This document shows, in pieces, positions 34,315 through 43,988 of a stretch of DNA of 64,000 nt. The DNA comes from Ornithinibacillus bavariensis. Lineage in GTDB: Bacteria > Bacillota > Bacilli > Bacillales > Amphibacillaceae. Position numbers and translations under genes: made by a program. The notes under the pieces were generated by a model, which saw only the letters and a list, made by a program, of their open reading frames with translations, had not been told where the DNA came from and ran no database searches. Within the stretch, counting starts at the first letter, position 1. The number at the start of each line of letters is the position of its first letter. The stretch is from contig NZ_BORP01000005.1 in NCBI RefSeq assembly GCF_018333235.1, forward strand, positions 1-64,000, given 5' to 3'.

Positions 34315-35109
34315 TTATCTAACCTCATAAGAAAAAGAAATATGGTCTTGAATCGGAATCCAAGCACCGATACCTTGTTTGGTTACATTTTTTATCACTA
34401 ATGTAGTTTTAGTCCCTTTCAACTGAATGTAAACCTCTCCAAATGTTACTTTTCCTTTTTCGTTAACTGCAGGAGCAAACGCGTGTAATAATCCGTATTT
34501 TTGTGGTTGAACCCCATAGGAATTTTCCTTTTTTGTTCCATTTCCAATGGTTGTATTATAGGATAGGGGGAGCTTTGTTTTTTGCTTTGCTGCCATAATT
34601 ATCATTTGCTTTACATCGTCTGGATTCGCTATTTTGTTGGTTAGGGCACCTTTTATATTTTTCTGTTCTTGTTGAATATAGTTAATTTTTTGTACTTCTC
34701 CACCACCAATATTATTTAGCTCATTAACATTAATTTTTTGATATTCCCAGTTAATATTGGTATCGTCTGATTCATAATTTAGTGGCCATCTTCCTAAAAA
34801 AACCATGCCACGATATCCAAAGGCAATTGGAGATGGATTTAAAGTTGTTTCATTGAGCATTTTAATTAAATTTGGATTGGAAATCTTTACTTTTGAGGTA
34901 TCTATTAATTCTTGTGAAAGCTCACTAGGCTCGATAACCTCTTCATCCTCGGTAGAATTAGGGAAGGTATTTTCCTTTGCAATATCTAATACATGGCTAG
35001 GAATATCGAATTTATTCGTTTTTGCCTCTTTTTCCTTAGCAACAGCAGGTAAAGGAAATTGTAATGCAATGAAAATCGTAATTAATGCTATGATGTATTT
35101 ATTATTCAT
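34315..35109 (-). CDS. yfkD: YfkD-like secreted protein
   Basis: 264 residues with a signal peptide (IIALITIFIALQFPLPAVA, likely cleaved after AVA). The mature part is a conserved Bacillaceae domain of unknown function (FGYRGMVFLGRWPLNYES, YGLLHAFAPAVNEKGKVTFGEVYIQL). It matches B. subtilis YfkD, which is near yfkF and yfkH-J as here. The start at ATG 35109 is supported by AGAGGAA seven bases upstream; an earlier in-frame ATG at 35151 would bury the signal peptide. Confidence 0.87.
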   Translation of the reverse strand: MNNKYIIALITIFIALQFPLPAVAKEKEAKTNKFDIPSHVLDIAKENTFPNSTEDEEVIEPSELSQELIDTSKVKISNPNLIKMLNETTLNPSPIAFGYRGMVFLGRWPLNYESDDTNINWEYQKINVNELNNIGGGEVQKINYIQQEQKNIKGALTNKIANPDDVKQMIIMAAKQKTKLPLSYNTTIGNGTKKENSYGVQPQKYGLLHAFAPAVNEKGKVTFGEVYIQLKGTKTTLVIKNVTKQGIGAWIPIQDHISFSYEVR

Positions 35110-35242
35110 CTGCCCATTCCTCTCTTTTTGCCTTAGTTTTTTCGAGCACAAATTTTTTATACATAAATAATAGAAAAGTCGGCATGGGCGTACTACACAT
35201 CACTTAATCTGTTCATTTATTTTATCATCAGGGGGAACAAGC

Positions 35243-36418
35243 ATGATATTAGATCGTTTTCGCTTTTGGATTTTAACATTACTTGTTACAATATCAGGAA
35301 TGTCACAGGGTATGCTAATGCCACTATTAGCCATCATTCTTGAACAGGCTGGTATCTCATCTTCTATAAATGGGTTACATGCCACAGGTCTCTATATCGG
35401 TGTCTTACTCGCTTCGCCATTTATGGAAAAACCGATGCACAAGTATGGCTTTAAACCAATAATCGTAATAGGTGGACTAGTTGTTATCGTCTCTCTTGCC
35501 ATTTTCCCTATATGGGAATCACTTTGGTTTTGGTTTATTCTCCGCGTTACAATCGGTATAGGCGATAATATGTTACATTTTGGAACACAGACATGGATAA
35601 CAACTACTGCAGATAAAAACTCTCGTGGTAGAAGCATTTCCATTTACGGCATGTCGTTTGGACTCGGATTTGCAATTGGTCCATTGTTAACACGACTAAT
35701 AGAATTCCATGAATCCCTACCCTTTATTGTTTCAGCTGCACTTAGTACATTAGTATGGTTACTAATGTTATTCGTTCGAAACAAATGGCCAAAAAATACT
35801 GTGGATACAATCTCTACCACAAAGGATAGCTCTATGAGACGATTTATCCAAACGACCAAAATAGCGTGGATTGCCCTTTTACCACCACTTGCCTATGGCT
35901 TTTTAGAAGCAACATTGCATGCTACCTTTCCTATTTATGGACTGCGAATTGGTCATAATGTTGACGTGCTCTCACTAATTATTCCATGTTTTGCCGCTGG
36001 AAGTTTAGTTTCCCAGCTGCCATTAGGAATTCTTAGTGACAAATATGGCAGAAGACATATTTTACTCGTTATTATTTCTTTAGGTCTATGCTGTTTTTTC
36101 GCTGCAGCATTGCTTGAGACATCTTCTGTCTCCTTATTTATCTTATTTTCCTTAGCAGGGGTTTTCGTTGGATCACTTTATTCATTGGGAATATCCTATA
36201 TGACAGACTTGTTACCAACAGCATTACTACCTGCTGGTAATCTTTTATGCAGTATTGCCTTTAGTGTAGGAAGTCTAGGTGGACCTTATCTAGGCGGACT
36301 ATTTATCGAGCTTTTTCCTGGAGTTTCATTCTTTTATGTAATAGCTTTTGTATTAGCGATAATAGTAGCCTTAATGCTATTTAAAGGGGATAAGAATGCA
36401 GAGATGCTTCCCCTTTAA
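35243..36418 (+). CDS. Major facilitator superfamily transporter (YfkF-like)
   Basis: 391 residues with 12 membrane helices. The inter-helix motif in the second half, GILSDKYGRRH, is the standard MFS loop. The first half has FMEKPMHKYGFKP in the equivalent place. It resembles drug-efflux members and corresponds to YfkF by position, divergent from yfkD. The substrate is unknown. GGGGGAACAAGC precedes the ATG. Confidence 0.85.
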   Translation: MILDRFRFWILTLLVTISGMSQGMLMPLLAIILEQAGISSSINGLHATGLYIGVLLASPFMEKPMHKYGFKPIIVIGGLVVIVSLAIFPIWESLWFWFILRVTIGIGDNMLHFGTQTWITTTADKNSRGRSISIYGMSFGLGFAIGPLLTRLIEFHESLPFIVSAALSTLVWLLMLFVRNKWPKNTVDTISTTKDSSMRRFIQTTKIAWIALLPPLAYGFLEATLHATFPIYGLRIGHNVDVLSLIIPCFAAGSLVSQLPLGILSDKYGRRHILLVIISLGLCCFFAAALLETSSVSLFILFSLAGVFVGSLYSLGISYMTDLLPTALLPAGNLLCSIAFSVGSLGGPYLGGLFIELFPGVSFFYVIAFVLAIIVALMLFKGDKNAEMLPL

Positions 36419-36435
36419 CTTCTTGGTTTTGGAAA

Positions 36436-36473
36436 TGTAAAACAGGAGACCTCATCAGATCTCCTGTTTTACA
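36436..36473. terminator. Bidirectional terminator between the MFS gene and tcyB
   Basis: A perfect 14-bp stem, TGTAAAACAGGAGA (36436-36449) with its complement at 36460-36473. The last codons of tcyB lie inside it. Confidence 0.88.
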
Positions 36474-37153
36474 TATTTATTAAACCTTTTTTCCAATCGT
36501 TCCTGCAAAAATGCAATTCCAATCCCTATCGGCCAATAAATTAGTGCCACCATAATGTACATTGTCATCGCATCAAAGGTACGTCCAGCTACGATTTGTG
36601 CCTTTTGAAAAAGTTCTGGTACAGTAATAATGGCTGCAAGTGATGTTGACAGCATTATACTCAAGAAAACATTCGCCAATGGTGGTATAGCTATTCGAAT
36701 CGCCTGTGGGAGAATAATAATCCTAAGTGCCTGCCAGTATCCGATGTTCAGTGCTTTAGCTGCTTCCCACTGGCCTTTATCCACACTACTTAATGCTGCT
36801 CGATAAATCTCAGCAATATAAGCCGCACTATTTAAACCAAAAGCAATAGAAGCAGCTAGAAACGCAGTAAGCTTAATTCCAATAATCGGTAAGCCATAAT
36901 AGATAAGAAACAAAAACACAATAATCGGTGTACTTCTCATAAATGAAATATACAGCCGTGATGGCCATCTTAGAACAAGCTTAGCTGATCCTCTTGCCAA
37001 AGCTATGAAAAATCCTAATACCAAACCAACTAACATTCCAATGACTGCTAATAGAATTGTTACAGGAACACCCTGCAATAAGAATGGTAAACTCTCCCAC
37101 GCTAATTCTGCATCAAACAAATTGTTTAATTGTACGCGATCTATTTCAAACAT
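36455..37153 (-). CDS. tcyB: Amino acid ABC transporter permease (TcyB/cystine type)
   Basis: 232 residues, five membrane helices, HisM/GlnP family. The EAA loop that contacts the ATPase is EAAKALNIGYWQALRIIILPQAIRIAIPP. PVTILLAVIGMLVGLVLGFFIAL is the typical first helix. It starts nine bases after the binding-protein gene ends. No ATPase gene is adjacent, although the family requires one, so a partner must be encoded elsewhere or was lost. Cystine is suggested by similarity to TcyAB; other polar amino acids are possible. Confidence 0.82.
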   Translation of the reverse strand: MFEIDRVQLNNLFDAELAWESLPFLLQGVPVTILLAVIGMLVGLVLGFFIALARGSAKLVLRWPSRLYISFMRSTPIIVFLFLIYYGLPIIGIKLTAFLAASIAFGLNSAAYIAEIYRAALSSVDKGQWEAAKALNIGYWQALRIIILPQAIRIAIPPLANVFLSIMLSTSLAAIITVPELFQKAQIVAGRTFDAMTMYIMVALIYWPIGIGIAFLQERLEKRFNKYVKQEI

Positions 37154-37162
37154 ACGATCACC

Positions 37163-38005
37163 TTAGTCAATACCCTCAATTTCAATTACTTCTTCTTCAG
37201 GTTCCTTCGAGACGTCTAATCCCCCGAAGAACTCACCAGAGATTTTCGTTAAGGTACCATCCTCTTTCATATCGGCTATTACTTCATCTATCTTCTTTAA
37301 AAGCACTTTAGCCTCTTTTGAAACGACTACATTATTTGTTGTTGGATGAAAGCGCAGGTCCGGATGTAGCGTAATATTGAACTCAGGAAATGCAGTAATC
37401 GCAAGTTTTTGTAAATAGTAATCATTTATTACTACGTCTGTTCGCCCATTATGAACATCACGAAGATAAGCATCATTCGTCACATTACCATATGTAACAA
37501 CCTCAGCATCAAATTTTCTAGCAATATCACTATAAACTGTAGTTGCCGCACCTCCAGCTTTTTTCCCTTTTAAATCTTCTAATGTATGAATTCCTGATAA
37601 ATCATCTGCCCTTACAATCATCGTTGCAAATGAATATTTAATCGGTTCAGAAAAACCAAATTTATCTCGACTTGCCTCACGTGGACCTGCTTGGATCATA
37701 TCAACACGTCCACTCTGCAATGCAGAAAGCATCGCATCAAAAGCCATCGTCTCGAATTTAACGTCAACCCCTAAACGTTTACCAATTTCACGAGCAACTT
37801 CTACATCATATCCAGTCAGCTCCTCTGATCCTTCTGGATAATAAGATGCTGGAAATAATGTCCCAGCTGTCCCTACAACAATCTCGCCAGATTCTTGGAT
37901 TGATGCCCAAATTTTATCTTCTGTTTTTTCTTCCGTATCGTTCCCACATGCTGATAAGAGCAGAAAAATACTAGATAAGATGGTTAACCAAATAATTTTT
38001 TTCAC
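37163..38005 (-). CDS. tcyA: Amino acid ABC transporter substrate-binding lipoprotein (TcyA type)
   Basis: 280 residues. The lipobox LSACGND places the lipidated Cys at residue 20. The SBP family 3 fold follows (GTAGTLFPASYYPEGSEELTGYDVEVAREIGKRLGVDVKFE, DMIQAGPREASRDK). It delivers an amino acid, probably cystine, to the TcyB-type permease. The C-terminus ends in an acidic tail. Confidence 0.85.
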   Translation of the reverse strand: MKKIIWLTILSSIFLLLSACGNDTEEKTEDKIWASIQESGEIVVGTAGTLFPASYYPEGSEELTGYDVEVAREIGKRLGVDVKFETMAFDAMLSALQSGRVDMIQAGPREASRDKFGFSEPIKYSFATMIVRADDLSGIHTLEDLKGKKAGGAATTVYSDIARKFDAEVVTYGNVTNDAYLRDVHNGRTDVVINDYYLQKLAITAFPEFNITLHPDLRFHPTTNNVVVSKEAKVLLKKIDEVIADMKEDGTLTKISGEFFGGLDVSKEPEEEVIEIEGID

Positions 38006-38158
38006 AATAACTCCCCCTATTTAACCTGTTACACATTTTCAACAATTCTGATTGTAACAGTATATATCATTCATAGCAATATAATTACTCACAGAGAAAA
38101 AGCTGTATTCGCATTATTATTAGGTGAAATGTAACAATATGAAGGTTAGACTGAAAAA

Positions 38159-38216
38159 TTGACATTACTAGTATTCATGTTAAACTGTAATAAATATTAC
38201 ATTATAATAATTATAA
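38159..38216 (+). promoter_or_regulatory. zosA promoter with a perfect PerR box
   Basis: -35 TTGACA at 38159-38164 and -10 TAAACT at 38181-38186. TTATAATAATTATAA at 38202-38216 matches the PerR box TTATAATNATTATAA at every defined base. It lies over the transcribed start. perR is in this same window at 3640-4083. In B. subtilis zosA is a PerR target. Confidence 0.88.
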
Positions 38217-38253
38217 TTTAGGTAGGTGTATATCATCTTAGGAGGGGAAAATA

Positions 38254-40179
38254 TTGCATTTACTTTCAAGACATAAGTTAGATGAACGTTTATTTACAAA
38301 ATCCAAGGTAGCATTTTGGGAAAAAGTATTTTCTAATCTAGAATTAATTGCTGCTTTCATAAGTGGGGCAATCATACTAATTACATGGCTTTCAAAAGAT
38401 CATCTTTCGGATACCACGTGGGTTATATTACATCTATTTGCATTTGCTATTGGCGGATATGCAAAAGCAAAGGAAGGAATTACCGAAACAGTAAAAAATA
38501 AAGAAGTAAATGTAGAATTGCTTATGATTTTCGCTGCTATCGGTTCAACTATTATTGGTTATTGGACAGAAGGAGCCATACTGATATTTATTTTCGCTTT
38601 GTCTGGTGCACTAGAGACATATACTACAAATAAGAGCAATAAAGAAATTTCTGCACTTCTAAAATTACAGCCGGAAACAGCTTCTGTGATTAAAAATGGT
38701 TCAGAACAAATAGTTCCAGTAGAAGAATTAGTAATAGGAGATAAAATTCTCGTGCGTGCCGGGGAGAGAATCCCTGCTGATGGGATGATAATAAAGGGCA
38801 CTACATCAATAGATGAAAGTGCGATTACCGGTGAATCCATACCAGTTTTAAAAGAAAGAAACGAACAAGTCCTAGCTGGAACAGTTTCGATCGATGGGAC
38901 CATCACAATTGAAATTACAAAACAAGCCAATGATACCATGTTCCAGAAGATTATTAATCTAGTCCAATCCGCACAAGAAGAAAAATCCCCTTCTCAACAA
39001 TTTATAGATAAGTTCGAAGGGACATATGTAAAAGTTGTTCTTGTTGTGTTTTTGATTATGCTATTCTTACCTTACCTTTTATTTGATTGGTCCTTAGAAG
39101 ACAGTATTTATCGAGCAATCATTCTTCTAGTGGTTGCATCACCCTGTGCATTAGTTGCTTCGATTATGCCAGCAACTTTATCTGCTATTTCAAATGGTGC
39201 TAGGAGTGGTGTACTATTTAAAGGCGGCATACACATAGAAAATCTTAGTCAGATCAAGGCTATTGCATTTGACAAAACAGGTACCTTAACAACTGGAAAA
39301 CTAGCCGTAACAGATTATTACATTACACCTGATATGGATCAAAATACTATCATTGGAATTACTGGTGAAATTGAAAATGGGTCTTCACATCCGGTTGCCA
39401 ATGCTATCTCCTCTTTCAGTATAAATAATAGTTTGAAAGGAGATTGGGAAATTTCGAATATAAAGACCGTTAGCGGTAATGGTGTAGAAGCATGTGTAGA
39501 TGGTCAGCTATGGAAGATTGGCAAAGCTAATTATGTAGGCATTGAGCTGGCAGAAGCCTTTCATGGCGGAATAATGAGGAAGCACCAAAGTGAAGGAAAA
39601 ACCATTGTTTTCGTAAAAGCAAATGAAAAAATAGTAGCACTATATGCCTTAAAGGACTCTATACGAGAAGATGCTAAAGAATTAATTCATAATCTAAATA
39701 AGCTTGGTGTAGAGACAGTTATGTTAACAGGGGATAATGAATTAACTGCTAAAGAAATCGCTGAGGAATCTGGTATTACACATTATATTGCTAATTGCCT
39801 CCCCGAAGAAAAGGTAACACATATAAAAAAACTTAAAGAAACATATGAGAATGTAGCAATGGTTGGTGATGGAATAAATGATGCTCCAGCATTGGCTACA
39901 GCTAATCTCGGTATTGCAATGGGAGAAGGAACTGATGTTGCATTAGAAACTGCTGACATTATTCTCATGAAAAGTGATCTAGCCAAGATTACTAAAGCTA
40001 TAAAGCTTTCTAGTAGAATGAACCAAATCATCAAACAAAATGTATTCTTCTCCATTAGTGTTATCGCTATCTTGATTCTATCCAACTACTTTCAAGCCTT
40101 GGATTTACCACTTGGAGTAATAGGTCACGAAGGTAGTACTATCCTTGTAATCCTAAATGGGTTACGGCTATTAAAATAA
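38254..40179 (+). CDS. zosA: Zinc-type P1B ATPase ZosA
   Basis: 641 residues. It has a metal-binding helix with SPCALVAS (a CPx variant with Ser first, as in ZosA), the phosphorylation site DKTGTLTTG, the HP-type SSHPVANAI and the hinge VGDGINDAPALATANLGIAMG. There is no N-terminal metal-binding domain. B. subtilis ZosA imports Zn2+ as part of the peroxide response. The perfect PerR box upstream supports the assignment over CadA. The start is TTG 38254 with AGGAGGGG six bases before. Confidence 0.92.
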   Translation: MHLLSRHKLDERLFTKSKVAFWEKVFSNLELIAAFISGAIILITWLSKDHLSDTTWVILHLFAFAIGGYAKAKEGITETVKNKEVNVELLMIFAAIGSTIIGYWTEGAILIFIFALSGALETYTTNKSNKEISALLKLQPETASVIKNGSEQIVPVEELVIGDKILVRAGERIPADGMIIKGTTSIDESAITGESIPVLKERNEQVLAGTVSIDGTITIEITKQANDTMFQKIINLVQSAQEEKSPSQQFIDKFEGTYVKVVLVVFLIMLFLPYLLFDWSLEDSIYRAIILLVVASPCALVASIMPATLSAISNGARSGVLFKGGIHIENLSQIKAIAFDKTGTLTTGKLAVTDYYITPDMDQNTIIGITGEIENGSSHPVANAISSFSINNSLKGDWEISNIKTVSGNGVEACVDGQLWKIGKANYVGIELAEAFHGGIMRKHQSEGKTIVFVKANEKIVALYALKDSIREDAKELIHNLNKLGVETVMLTGDNELTAKEIAEESGITHYIANCLPEEKVTHIKKLKETYENVAMVGDGINDAPALATANLGIAMGEGTDVALETADIILMKSDLAKITKAIKLSSRMNQIIKQNVFFSISVIAILILSNYFQALDLPLGVIGHEGSTILVILNGLRLLK

Positions 40180-40207
40180 GCTCCTTGGGGTTATCCCCTA
40201 GGAGCTT
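40178..40207. terminator. Bidirectional terminator between zosA and yfkH
   Basis: AAGCTCCTTGGGG (40178-40190) pairs with CCCCTAGGAGCTT (40195-40207), one mismatch. Confidence 0.88.
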
Positions 40208-40209
40208 TA

Positions 40210-41019
40210 TTACATTTTGATAAGTGTTGCATTTATAATTCCACCAACAATTACAATAAATGCTGATATATAAAACCATATCATCAACGATATTACTGCC
40301 CCTAAACTTCCATACATGGTTGAATAATGCGCTAGATTAGCTACATAATAGGAGAAAACATAGGAAGTTAATTGCCATGCTATGGTAGAAAAAAGCGATC
40401 CCCAAAATACATCTTTAAAACGTACTTTCGCATTTGGGGCAAAGCGATATAGAAAAAGAAATACGATAAAAAACACAATTGATGTAAATACCCATCTGAG
40501 CATTTCCCACACTGTTACAAAGTCGTCGGATAAACCAAAAAACGAGAATAAATAAATCCCGATCATTTTTCCTAGGACAGGAAGCAAAATAGCAAGAAAC
40601 AATATACCAACCATTGCAATCGTAAATACTACTGCTATAAACCTAGAAAAAATAAATGAACGATTCTCTTCAACCTCGTAAGCACTATTTAATACCCTCA
40701 TAATTGCATTAATCCCATTTGAAGCTACCCATAATGTACCAATTATTCCTATCGACAACAGATGACCATTTTGTTGCTCAACCAATTGCTGGACGTTTTC
40801 CTCAATCAATTGCATCGAATCTCGTGGAGCCACTGATGATAGCATTAAGGTCAAGATATCAGTATTTATAGGAAGATACCCAAGCAATGTCACCAATACA
40901 ACTAGTAAGGGGAAAAGAGATAATAGAAAAAAATAAGCTAACTGTGCAGATAATCCAAATGCTTGTTCCTCGTATATTCGCCCAATTAGCTTGTTTAAGA
41001 AAGCTTTTGCCTTTTGCAA
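40210..41019 (-). CDS. yfkH: YihY/BrkB family membrane protein (YfkH)
   Basis: About 269 residues with six membrane helices. Family phrases are GLSAQLAYFFLLSLFPLLVVLVTLLGYLP, RFAPNAKVRFKDVFWGSLFSTIAWQLTSYVFSYYV and YGSLGAVISLMIWFYIS. Members were once called RNase BN but are thought to be transporters or envelope proteins. I use TTG 41019, five bases after GGGAGGGG; the frame is open to 41034. It forms an operon with the next two genes, as yfkJ-yfkI-yfkH in B. subtilis. Confidence 0.87.
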   Translation of the reverse strand: MQKAKAFLNKLIGRIYEEQAFGLSAQLAYFFLLSLFPLLVVLVTLLGYLPINTDILTLMLSSVAPRDSMQLIEENVQQLVEQQNGHLLSIGIIGTLWVASNGINAIMRVLNSAYEVEENRSFIFSRFIAVVFTIAMVGILFLAILLPVLGKMIGIYLFSFFGLSDDFVTVWEMLRWVFTSIVFFIVFLFLYRFAPNAKVRFKDVFWGSLFSTIAWQLTSYVFSYYVANLAHYSTMYGSLGAVISLMIWFYISAFIVIVGGIINATLIKM

Positions 41020-41040
41020 GCCATCCCCTCCCAACTAACA

Positions 41041-41331
41041 TTATCCCTCTATTCTTTTTGGTTTTGACAATTTTTCTAATGAGTTTTCAACTTGTTCAAG
41101 TGCATTCATAGCATTTTGCGCTTGGTAACTGAAGCTTTCACTAAATTCTTCTACCGCAATTCTTGCATTACGAATCCCTTGTGTTGGATTATGAATAAAG
41201 TTAGATGACTTATCTCTAATTATTCTTAATTTATGCTTTGAATAATTTCTAGTCTCCCAGTCACATAGCGCTACAACTCCACCCACTGCTGCACCAATAA
41301 CCATACCAGTGATTAATCTTCTCTTTCCCAT
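41041..41331 (-). CDS. YfkI-like small membrane-anchored protein
   Basis: 96 residues. A glycine-rich N-terminal helix (LITGMVIGAAVGGVVALCD) is followed by a charged coiled-coil-like tail (RIAVEEFSESFSYQAQNAMNALEQVENSLEKLSK). The form is like YtxH-type proteins, and by position it is yfkI. Function is unknown. AAAGGAGCG precedes the ATG. Confidence 0.75.
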   Translation of the reverse strand: MGKRRLITGMVIGAAVGGVVALCDWETRNYSKHKLRIIRDKSSNFIHNPTQGIRNARIAVEEFSESFSYQAQNAMNALEQVENSLEKLSKPKRIEG

Positions 41332-41352
41332 CTGTTCGTTCGCTCCTTTTTA

Positions 41353-41823
41353 TTAGATGTTATGGTTGTCCCGAATATACGAAAGTAAATGCCCACATCC
41401 TTTTGAAACTAACTCATAAGTATAGTCAAAATCTCCCGTATAATAAGGATCTGGAATATTTTCTTCCTTCGCTTCTGGTACGAATTCCATCAATTTTGCT
41501 ATCCTGACATGACCATCGTCCGAATTAATTTGATATAGGTCTTTTATATTTTGGTCATCCATCGCAATAATATAATCAAAATCATCCCAATCCTGTTTTG
41601 ACACCTGTCTCGCTTTCAAGCCAGCATAGTTTATATGATATTTATCTAAAATTTTTCTTGTTCCCTCATGAGGTGGTTCTCCAACATGCCAGTTCCCAAT
41701 TCCACCAGAATCTACTTTAATTGCATTGGATAAATTATTCCTATTTACAAGGTCACGAAATATCGCCTCTGCCATTGGCGAACGGCAAATATTTCCTAGG
41801 CAAACAAATAATACATGAATCAT
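41353..41823 (-). CDS. yfkJ: Low-molecular-weight protein tyrosine phosphatase (YfkJ)
   Basis: 156 residues. The P-loop is CLGNICRS: catalytic Cys8, and Arg14 as in the C-x5-R motif. The general acid Asp is in IPDPYY near residue 124. It dephosphorylates phosphotyrosine proteins; the B. subtilis enzyme is linked to ethanol and spore stress resistance. First gene of the yfkJ-I-H operon. Confidence 0.92.
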   Translation of the reverse strand: MIHVLFVCLGNICRSPMAEAIFRDLVNRNNLSNAIKVDSGGIGNWHVGEPPHEGTRKILDKYHINYAGLKARQVSKQDWDDFDYIIAMDDQNIKDLYQINSDDGHVRIAKLMEFVPEAKEENIPDPYYTGDFDYTYELVSKGCGHLLSYIRDNHNI

Positions 41824-41990
41824 CTATTATTCCACCTTTCAACTCCTATTATAATCCTATAATTACCATTGTTTAAATGAAAAGTATGAAAAATAGAATC
41901 TATTGTCTTTATCTGTCAAACAAGTCATTTTCTAAGAAATCTTTTATACATATGATATAGATAAAAGAATTATTAAAAAGGGAGGGATAA

Positions 41991-43349
41991 ATGATGCAGG
42001 CTGTAATAAATAATATTAGTAATTTTGTATGGGGACCACCAATGTTGATTCTGATTGTAGGGACAGGTATCTATTTAACTCTACGTCTAGGATTTCTACA
42101 AATTCGCACCCTTCCATATGCACTACGACTCGCTTTTAGCCCTAAACGTCAGGATAAAAAGTCAAAAGGAGATATTAGTCACTATCAAGCACTTACTACT
42201 GCAATGGCGGCAACAATCGGTACAGGAAATATTGTTGGAGTTGCAACGGCTGTTGTACTAGGGGGGCCAGGAGCAGTTTTTTGGATGTGGATTACTGCAT
42301 TATTCGGTATGGCAACAAAGTATGCTGAGGCTATACTTGCTGTCAAATACCGAGTAGAAAATAGTAAGGGTGAAATGTCTGGTGGTCCGATGTATTACTT
42401 AGAAAGAGGGTTAAATGCCAAATGGTTAGGAATATTATTTGCTCTATTTGGTGCTGTCGCAGCATTTGGTATTGGAAATATGGTCCAATCCAACTCCGTA
42501 TCCGATGCTTTGGAGAGCTCATTTAATATTCCAACATGGGCAACTGGAATTGCTCTCACTATATTAGCTGGCTTAGTTATCATTGGTGGAATTAAAAGTA
42601 TCGGAAAGGTGACAGCATTCTTTGTACCAATAATGGCATTATTTTATGTCATCGGTGGTCTTATCATTATCTTCATGAATCTTTCAATTGTTCCGGATGC
42701 TATTGCTCTTATATTTACAGACGCCTTTTCCGCTAGTGCTGTAGGTGGTGGAATTCTCGGTACTGTTATCCGTTATGGAGTTGCACGTGGAGTTTTCTCA
42801 AATGAAGCAGGTTTAGGCTCAGCACCAATAGCGGCAGCAGCTGCAAAAACGGACTACCCTGGCAGACAGGCCTTAGTATCCATGACACAAGTATTTATCG
42901 ATACTATTATTGTGTGTTCTATCACAGGAATAACCATTGTTATGGCTGGCTTAGCTGATAGCGGCCTTGAGGGTGGCCCATTAACCATGGCTTCCTTTGA
43001 ACTTTTCCTAGGAGAAACTGGAGCACATATCGTTACAATTGGTATCGTGTTATTCGCTTTCTCAACGATTGTCGGCTGGTCTTATTATGGAGAAAAATGC
43101 TTTGCTTATCTATTTAATAACGATAAAGTAGTTCCAATTTATCGTGTACTCTTCGTTCTAGCTGTTCTCTATGGTTCTATCGAAACACTTGACTTAGTCT
43201 GGGGAATCTCTGATGTCATGAACGCATTAATGGCAGTGCCTAACTTAATCGGAATTCTAGGATTAACGGGTGTGGTCGTATACGAAACCAAGAAATTCCT
43301 AGAGGTTGCCAAAAAGGAAAAAGAGCAAGAACGAATAAGTAATACGTAA
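41991..43349 (+). CDS. alsT: Sodium:alanine/glycine symporter (AGCS family)
   Basis: 452 residues with about 10-11 membrane helices. AGCS marks are GDISHYQALTTAMAATIGTGNIVGVATAV, GGPGAVFWMWITALFGMATKYAE and GVARGVFSNEAGLGSAPIAAAAAKT. It imports alanine, glycine or glutamine with Na+. Two adjacent ATG codons are possible starts (41991 or 41994), after GGGAGGG. Confidence 0.92.
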   Translation: MMQAVINNISNFVWGPPMLILIVGTGIYLTLRLGFLQIRTLPYALRLAFSPKRQDKKSKGDISHYQALTTAMAATIGTGNIVGVATAVVLGGPGAVFWMWITALFGMATKYAEAILAVKYRVENSKGEMSGGPMYYLERGLNAKWLGILFALFGAVAAFGIGNMVQSNSVSDALESSFNIPTWATGIALTILAGLVIIGGIKSIGKVTAFFVPIMALFYVIGGLIIIFMNLSIVPDAIALIFTDAFSASAVGGGILGTVIRYGVARGVFSNEAGLGSAPIAAAAAKTDYPGRQALVSMTQVFIDTIIVCSITGITIVMAGLADSGLEGGPLTMASFELFLGETGAHIVTIGIVLFAFSTIVGWSYYGEKCFAYLFNNDKVVPIYRVLFVLAVLYGSIETLDLVWGISDVMNALMAVPNLIGILGLTGVVVYETKKFLEVAKKEKEQERISNT

Positions 43350-43371
43350 TAAATATAAAGGAAGAATTTAG

Positions 43372-43411
43372 AAAAGCATTCGTCAACCTGCTTGTTGGCG
43401 GATGCCTTTTA
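43372..43411 (+). terminator. Terminator of alsT
   Basis: A stem with small mismatches, AAAAGCATTCGTCAAC against GTTGGCGGATGCCTTTT, ends in a short T run. Confidence 0.7.
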
Positions 43412-43445
43412 AGTTTCAAAGTACACTAATAAATTCTCACTTTAA

Positions 43446-43988
43446 CTAATCCTCAAGTAATATCCCTGCTATTCTTAAAGCCTCACATGCCTCATCAAGA
43501 ATTAATTCATTCTCCGCTTCAATGGTATGTAAGTGTACACCTTCTGTAAGCTGGGAAAGAAGCGATGCACCTGTGTTATTCAGTTCATCAAGAAAAGTAT
43601 TAACATCTTTTCTATTTTTCAGCATCAATGATCCTGTGATATCGCCATAAATAGGATGTTCTACCATGACATTTCGTATTACAACTCCATGATCAACTAA
43701 TATATACAGCTCCTCTGCTGTCTGTTCGGCTGTGTGCTTTACTACTATTACTCTAGAAGCATGCTGTTCATAATTATTTTCCCGCAAGTAAATATATCCT
43801 CTGGCAGTCGCTATAATTGGCTCACCTGTTGCTTTTAATAGAGAAATATCCTGAACAATGACCTGACGACTTACATTGGTTCGCTCTGATATCTCCTTTC
43901 CAGTTAGGGGCTCACTTTCTTCCTTTAACCACGATAGTATTAGTTTCCGCCTATTTTCCCCTAAAATCTTATTCGTTTCCCCACTCAT
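43446..43988 (-). CDS. niaR: Niacin-responsive repressor NiaR (3H domain, YrxA)
   Basis: 180 residues. An N-terminal HTH_11 domain (RKLILSWLKEESEPLTGKEISERTNVSRQVIVQDISLLK) is joined to a 3H domain whose conserved histidines bind metal and niacin (VKHTAEQTAEEL, VVEHPIYGD-like MVEHPIYGDITG, EGVHLHTIEA). NiaR represses NAD synthesis and niacin uptake genes when niacin is plentiful. It is divergent from a symporter pair with a palindrome between them. In B. subtilis the gene is next to nadBCA, which is not seen here. Confidence 0.9.
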   Translation of the reverse strand: MSGETNKILGENRRKLILSWLKEESEPLTGKEISERTNVSRQVIVQDISLLKATGEPIIATARGYIYLRENNYEQHASRVIVVKHTAEQTAEELYILVDHGVVIRNVMVEHPIYGDITGSLMLKNRKDVNTFLDELNNTGASLLSQLTEGVHLHTIEAENELILDEACEALRIAGILLED

